Assembly (NCBI GenBank): GCA_035308025.1
Contig: DATGHL010000038.1
Coordinates: 1 to 64,000, forward strand
Source of the DNA: Candidatus Binataceae bacterium
GTDB taxonomy: Bacteria; Desulfobacterota; Binatia; Binatales; Binataceae
Length of the DNA stretch: 64,000 nucleotides
Direction: 5' to 3'
Shown here: piece after piece, positions 59,997 to 64,000 of the stretch
Layout: every line of letters begins with the position of its first letter
How positions within the stretch are numbered: position 1 is the first letter of the stretch
The notes under the pieces: model-generated
What the model saw: only the letters and a program-made list of their open reading frames with translations
What the model was told of the DNA's origin: nothing
The model's database searches: none
Made by a program: the position numbers and the translations under genes

Positions 59997-60998
59997 ATGC
60001 GAATACCGCTTAAGCAAATGGTCGACCTGGGGCGCTATGTGCGCCGGAAGAAATCGGCCGGCGAACAGTATTTCCCGCTGGTCCTGATGCTGGAACCACT
60101 GCACGCCTGCAACCTGGCCTGTATCGGCTGCGGCCGAATCGTCGAGTACAAAGAGACGATTCGCGATCAGATGACGCTCGAGGCCGCACTCGCGGCCTCC
60201 GATGAATGCGGCGCGCCGATTGTCTCGATCTGCGGCGGCGAACCGCTGATGTACAAGCATATCGGGCCGCTGACGCAGGGGCTGCTCGAACGCAAGCGCC
60301 ATGTCATGATCTGCACCAACGCGATCCTGCTCGAACGCTTCGTCAAGCAGGTCGCGCCGAGCCCCTACCTCAGCTTCAACATCCATATCGACGGGATGCG
60401 CGAAACTCATGACCGCGTGGTTGATCGCGACGGCGTCTTCGACACCTGCGTCAAGATGATCAAAATGCTCAAGGAGAAGGGCTATCGCGTCCAGACCAAC
60501 TCGACGGTGTTTCGCGAGACCGGCGGCGCCGAACTGGAAGAGCTGATCAAGTTCCTGAGCGGACTCGGCGTCGACGGCATGCTGCTGACGCCCGGTTACC
60601 ACTACCAGGTACTGACCAACGATGACATCTATCTGAAGTCGGAAGAGATGCCTGACAAGTTCCGCCGCGTGCGCAAGCTCGCCGACAATTACAAGATTAT
60701 CAACACGCCGATTTACCTGGATTTTCTGGCGGGAGAGCGCGATTTACTCTGTAGCCCCTGGAGCACCGTTACGCGTAATCCGCGCGGATGGAAGGGGCCC
60801 TGCTATCTGATTACCAACGGTCATTACGAGTCCTTTGCGGATCTGCACCAGGCGACCGACTGGGAGTATTACCGGACCAAGCAGGATATTCGCTGCCGCG
60901 ATTGCCGTCTGCATTCGGGCTTCGAGGGCACCGTCGCGATGGATTTCGGCAAAAATCTCAAGGATTCCTGGCGGATGGTGCGCCACTATCTCTCCTGA
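59997..60998 (+). CDS. hpnH: Adenosyl-hopene transferase HpnH (radical SAM)
   Basis: This 333-residue radical SAM enzyme joins the 5'-deoxyadenosyl group to diploptene, forming adenosylhopane. The iron-sulfur motif is EPLHACNLACIGCGRIVEY (C38, C42, C45; C-x3-C-x2-C), followed by SICGGEPLMYKHIG, which binds SAM. The C-terminal SPASM-like region has the cysteine segments LLCSPWSTVTRNPRGWKGPCYLI and CRDCRLHSGFEGTVAMD. Length and motifs match HpnH of hopanoid producers. GGAGG lies about 12 bases before the ATG. ispA follows by 25 bp. Confidence 0.95.
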   Translation: MRIPLKQMVDLGRYVRRKKSAGEQYFPLVLMLEPLHACNLACIGCGRIVEYKETIRDQMTLEAALAASDECGAPIVSICGGEPLMYKHIGPLTQGLLERKRHVMICTNAILLERFVKQVAPSPYLSFNIHIDGMRETHDRVVDRDGVFDTCVKMIKMLKEKGYRVQTNSTVFRETGGAELEELIKFLSGLGVDGMLLTPGYHYQVLTNDDIYLKSEEMPDKFRRVRKLADNYKIINTPIYLDFLAGERDLLCSPWSTVTRNPRGWKGPCYLITNGHYESFADLHQATDWEYYRTKQDIRCRDCRLHSGFEGTVAMDFGKNLKDSWRMVRHYLS

Positions 60999-61023
60999 TT
61001 CGGTGGCGGCGCCAAATGACGGC

Positions 61024-61977
61024 ATGAAGCAGCGGCAAACGGGCGTCCAAGACCGACCAACCAGCGTCCGGGATAGTTCGCGGACCGCTGCGGCGTTCGA
61101 TTTGGAAGGCTATCTGTGCGGTCGCGCAGCGGAGGTGGAAGAAGCCCTCGCCGCCAGCGTCAAAGCCCGCGATGGCGCGGCGGGTCGGCTGTTCGAGGCG
61201 ATGCGCTATAGCCTGCTGGCGGGCGGCAAACGCCTGCGTCCGATCCTCACGCTGGCGGCCTGCGAAGCGGTGGGTGGCAGGCCCGAACAGGCGATGAACT
61301 TCGCCTGCGCGATTGAAATGATCCACACCTACTCCCTGATTCACGACGACCTGCCCTGCATGGATGACGACGACCTGCGCCGCGGCCGCCCGACGAATCA
61401 CAAGGTTTATGGCGAGGCGATCGCGACGCTGGCGGGCGACGGACTGCTGACCGACGCGTTCAAAGTCGTCGCCGACGGCAACGGCGCGCCACCGGCGACA
61501 ATCGTCGCGGCGATCGCCGAGCTGGCGGAGGCGGCCGGCTCGGCGGGCATGGTCGGCGGCCAGGTGATTGACCTGTTGGGCGAAGGCCAGACGCTGAGTT
61601 TGCAAGACCTCGAGGTTTTGCACGGTAAAAAGACCGGAGCGCTCTTCACTGCCGCGGTCTGTGGCGGTGCCCGCTTCGGCGGCGCCAGCGCCGCGCAACT
61701 GACGGCTTTGCGCGAATATGCCCGCGCCCTCGGGCTGGCCTTTCAGGTTGCCGACGATCTGCTCGACGTCGAAGCCTCGTCCGCAGATATCGGCAAACGC
61801 ACGGGCAAGGATGAGGCGCGCGGCAAGGCCACCTACCCATCGCTGATCGGAGTCGATCGCTCACGCGAGTTCGCGCGCGAGCTGGCGCGGCGGGCCGACG
61901 CCGCCCTCGCCGGCTTTGGCGACAAGGCTGAGGCGCTGCGGGCGATCGCGGCCTTCGCCGTGGAGCGCAAGCTGTGA
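61024..61977 (+). CDS. ispA: Polyprenyl (farnesyl/geranyl) diphosphate synthase
   Basis: This 317-residue enzyme condenses IPP with allylic diphosphates to produce farnesyl diphosphate, feeding squalene and hopanoids. First aspartate-rich motif SLIHDDLPCMDDDDLRRGRPTNH (D108-D109...D114), second FQVADDLLDVEASS with lysine in KRTGKDEARGKATYPSL. The ATG at 61024 is selected; an open frame further upstream overlaps hpnH. Chain length (C10/C15) is set by residues before the first motif, HTYS, as in IspA-type. It overlaps the next gene's GTG by 4 bp. Confidence 0.92.
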   Translation: MKQRQTGVQDRPTSVRDSSRTAAAFDLEGYLCGRAAEVEEALAASVKARDGAAGRLFEAMRYSLLAGGKRLRPILTLAACEAVGGRPEQAMNFACAIEMIHTYSLIHDDLPCMDDDDLRRGRPTNHKVYGEAIATLAGDGLLTDAFKVVADGNGAPPATIVAAIAELAEAAGSAGMVGGQVIDLLGEGQTLSLQDLEVLHGKKTGALFTAAVCGGARFGGASAAQLTALREYARALGLAFQVADDLLDVEASSADIGKRTGKDEARGKATYPSLIGVDRSREFARELARRADAALAGFGDKAEALRAIAAFAVERKL

Positions 61978-63074
61978 GCGTCGCGCAATCCCTCGCTGCG
62001 GACCGGGTATCCGGCACTGACGGGCGGGCGCATTGCCGTCAGGCCGTGCTGGTCGAGCCGCGGCGGTTGGAATTGCGGGAAGTTGTCCCGCCGCATCCGG
62101 GGCCCGGCGAAATTCTACTCGAAATCAAGTGCGCCTTGAGCTGCGGCACCGATCTAAAGGCGTTCCGCCGCGGCCATCCGATGTGGCCGATGCCCGCGCC
62201 GTTCGGCCATGAATTCTCAGGCGAGGTCGCCGAGGTCGGGGCCGGCGTCAGTAATTTTCGCGTGGGTGACGCGCTGATGGCGGCGCCGACCGCGCCCTGC
62301 GGCGATTGCTTCTTTTGTCTGCGCGGGCAGGAAAATCTCTGTCCCCAGGCGATGACAAAGATGGTGCTCGGCGGCTATGCCGACTACCTGCTGATCGGCG
62401 CACATGTGATCGCGCGCAACGCCTTTCACAAACCGCCGACACTCTCGTTCGAGGAGGCGGCTTTGCTCGAACCGCTGTCCTGCGTGATCCACGCGCAGGA
62501 AATGGCGCGTCCGGAAAAATCCGAGAGCGTCGTGATCGTGGGCGCCGGCGCGTTCGGACTCCTGCACGCGATGGTCCTTAAGGCGCGCGGCGTGCGCGAG
62601 GTCGTGGTGGCCGGCCGCGGCAAGCAGCGGCTGGCGTGGGCCGCGGGGATGGGCGCTGATCGCGTGATCGACGTGCAGGCGACTGAGGCCGAGGCCGCGA
62701 TTGCGGAACTCAACGGCGGCTATGGTCCCGACCTGGTGATCGAGTGCACCGGGCAGGTGGCGGGATGGGCCGACGCCTTCGCGCGCGTGCGCTCCGGCGG
62801 CCGCGTGGTCTTTTTCGGCGGCTGCCCGGTGGGCACCGCTTTGAGCGTCGATACGCGGCGGATGCATTACGACAATCTGACGCTGCTCGCGCCGTTCCAC
62901 TTCCGGCCGCGCGACGTGCGCCGCGCCTTCGAGCTTTTGGGCGAAGGGCGCCGCGGCACGGCGCGGCTGGGCTTTGAACGGCTGATTACGGCGCGGCGGC
63001 CGCTGGCGGAGCTCGCGGAGGTCTTCGATCTGCTCGAGCGCGGCGCGGCGCTGAAGTGCGCGGTAATTCCATAA
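61974..63074 (+). CDS. Zinc-dependent polyol-type dehydrogenase (MDR) in the hopanoid operon
   Basis: This 366-residue medium-chain dehydrogenase/reductase has catalytic zinc ligands C57 (SCGTD) and H79-E80 (GHEFSG), plus the structural zinc set C109, C112, C115, C123 (CGDCFFCLRGQENLC). Its cofactor loop is VVIVGAGAFGLLHAMVLKARG. ALLEPLSCVIHA is typical of sorbitol/threonine/polyol dehydrogenases. It starts with GTG overlapping the ispA stop, between ispA and squalene-hopene cyclase. No hopanoid enzyme of this family is established to my knowledge; a role on the sugar-like side chain is inference. Confidence 0.85.
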   Translation: MSVAQSLAADRVSGTDGRAHCRQAVLVEPRRLELREVVPPHPGPGEILLEIKCALSCGTDLKAFRRGHPMWPMPAPFGHEFSGEVAEVGAGVSNFRVGDALMAAPTAPCGDCFFCLRGQENLCPQAMTKMVLGGYADYLLIGAHVIARNAFHKPPTLSFEEAALLEPLSCVIHAQEMARPEKSESVVIVGAGAFGLLHAMVLKARGVREVVVAGRGKQRLAWAAGMGADRVIDVQATEAEAAIAELNGGYGPDLVIECTGQVAGWADAFARVRSGGRVVFFGGCPVGTALSVDTRRMHYDNLTLLAPFHFRPRDVRRAFELLGEGRRGTARLGFERLITARRPLAELAEVFDLLERGAALKCAVIP

Positions 63075-63123
63075 GCAGGCGGGCGAAGTTTGAGGGTAGA
63101 GGAGTTGGGGGAGGGAGGTAATC

Positions 63124-64000
63124 ATGGATCAAACTTCATATGGAGCGGGCGGCAATGCGCATGATTCGCACGTCGCGGCGCGCGACGAGTTCAGCGCCAA
63201 GGTCAATCACACGATCGAACGCGCGCAACAGTCCCTGATCAAGGAACAGCATCGCGAGGGCTACTGGCAGGCACCGCTCGAGGCGAATGCGGAAATGAAC
63301 GCGGAATACATCATCTTCAATCGCTTCATGGAGCTTGCGCCCGATGCGGAGTTGGAGAAAAAACTCAAGCAAGGGCTCTTCGAAACGCAGCAGCCCGACG
63401 GCTCGTGGGCGCTCTTTCCGGGTGGCGCGGGTGATCTTTCGACCACGATCGAAGCCTACTTCGCGCTCAAGCTGAGCGGGATGCGCGCCGGCGACGAGCC
63501 GATGATGAATTCGCGGCGCTGGATTATGAGCCAGGGCGGAATCGCGAACGCGGGCACGCTCGCGCGGTTTTACCTGGCGATGATGAACCAGGTTGCGTGG
63601 GACGCGACGCCCGCGCTGCCGGTCGAGATAACCCTGCTGCCGCACTGGTTTCCGCTGAACATGTACGAGCTGTCATCGTGGGCGCGCGGCACGCTGTTCG
63701 CCCTGATGCTGTTGCAGGCGCGCAAGCCCGTAGTGCCGGTGGACTGGCGCGAGGGCGCGCTCGAACTCTATATTCAGCCGCCGCATTTCACGAAATTCCA
63801 GATGCGGCCGGGCGCGCGAATGCTCTCGTTGCGCAACGTGCTGAGCGGCGCCGACAAGCTGCTGCGCCTGTACGACAAGCATCATCTCAGTCGGCTGCGT
63901 ACCAGCGCGATCGCCTATGCGGAAAACTGGCTGCTCGAGCATCAGGATGCCGACGGCTCGTGGGGCGGAATCGAGCCGTGTTATCTGCTGAGTCCGATGG
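63124..64000 (+). CDS. shc: Squalene-hopene cyclase, 3' truncated by window
   Basis: The first 292 residues are visible and run off the window. They contain REGYWQAPLEANAEMNAEYI, the QW-motif QQPDGSWALFPGGAGDLSTTIEAYFALKL, ITLLPHWFPLNMYELSSWARGT and HQDADGSWGG, all characteristic of squalene-hopene cyclases (HpnF). The catalytic DXDD motif lies further on, outside the window. It folds squalene into hopene at the membrane. GGGGAGGGAGG is just before the ATG. It is the fifth gene in the hopanoid run. Confidence 0.95.
   Translation, partial: MDQTSYGAGGNAHDSHVAARDEFSAKVNHTIERAQQSLIKEQHREGYWQAPLEANAEMNAEYIIFNRFMELAPDAELEKKLKQGLFETQQPDGSWALFPGGAGDLSTTIEAYFALKLSGMRAGDEPMMNSRRWIMSQGGIANAGTLARFYLAMMNQVAWDATPALPVEITLLPHWFPLNMYELSSWARGTLFALMLLQARKPVVPVDWREGALELYIQPPHFTKFQMRPGARMLSLRNVLSGADKLLRLYDKHHLSRLRTSAIAYAENWLLEHQDADGSWGGIEPCYLLSPM

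Noticed and set aside
1-64000. CRISPR arrays, prophage, integrases, transposases, tRNA or rRNA genes
   Set aside because: I looked for repeat-spacer arrays, integrase or transposase motifs and tRNA-like sequences in the gaps and saw none; a covariance-model tRNA search would be decisive.

Overview
The window is GC-rich bacterial chromosome, densely packed with genes on both strands. It contains no prophage, insertion sequence, CRISPR array, tRNA or rRNA that I could recognise. Gene content (outer-membrane-type proteins, RlpA, a type II secretion block, hopanoid genes, an F420-type luciferase-like oxidoreductase, a type A RNase P RNA) points to a diderm bacterium near the old Deltaproteobacteria, for example Desulfobacterota, Myxococcota or Binatota. 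This placement is inferred from gene content, not from a phylogeny. ATG dominates, but TTG and GTG starts are common.

Layout. 1-8.8 kb: a 5'-truncated bifunctional-nuclease-domain gene, a TPR membrane protein, a DsbA-like protein, dGTPase, RlpA, a lipoprotein with a zinc-peptidase motif and an outer-membrane-like protein. 8.8-14.4 kb (minus): a sugar-phosphate operon pgm-tal-pgi-gnd; its partner 6-phosphogluconolactonase lies alone at 38.6 kb. 14.6-16.3 kb: a membrane protein and a split chromate transporter. 16.3-22.7 kb: a flavoprotein, an amidohydrolase, RmuC, an ArsA-type ATPase and a VOC protein. 22.8-26.8 kb (minus): a heterodimeric ABC exporter directly followed by RNase P RNA, whose probable promoter overlaps the exporter stop codon. 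26.9-31.1 kb: an unknown membrane protein, YacG with a histidine-rich tail, an acyl-CoA synthetase and a 2-hydroxyacid dehydrogenase. 31.1-37.5 kb (minus): rpmE-prfA-methyltransferase-murA-hisD-hisB-hisA. 37.6-42.6 kb: an assortment including pgl, msrA and beta-oxidation or hydrolase genes, with copies of a dispersed intergenic repeat.

42.7-51.5 kb (plus): a lipoprotein followed by gspE-F-G-H-I-J-K-L-M. The secretin (GspD), GspC and the prepilin peptidase are not in the window. 51.6-54.3 kb (minus): an ATP-grasp ligase paired with an FMO/NMO-like flavin monooxygenase. 54.6-59.2 kb (plus): cytochrome c, a class III aminotransferase, a HAD hydrolase with a DxA motif, an LLM oxidoreductase and a Gfo/Idh/MocA oxidoreductase.

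59.2-64 kb (plus): a hopanoid locus comprising a TetR regulator, hpnH, a polyprenyl diphosphate synthase, a polyol-type zinc dehydrogenase and squalene-hopene cyclase (cut by the window end). The synthase makes the C15 precursor, the cyclase builds the hopene skeleton and HpnH adds the adenosyl side chain. The dehydrogenase, translationally coupled to the synthase, has no established hopanoid role. It is the most interesting lead here, as a candidate side-chain reductase.
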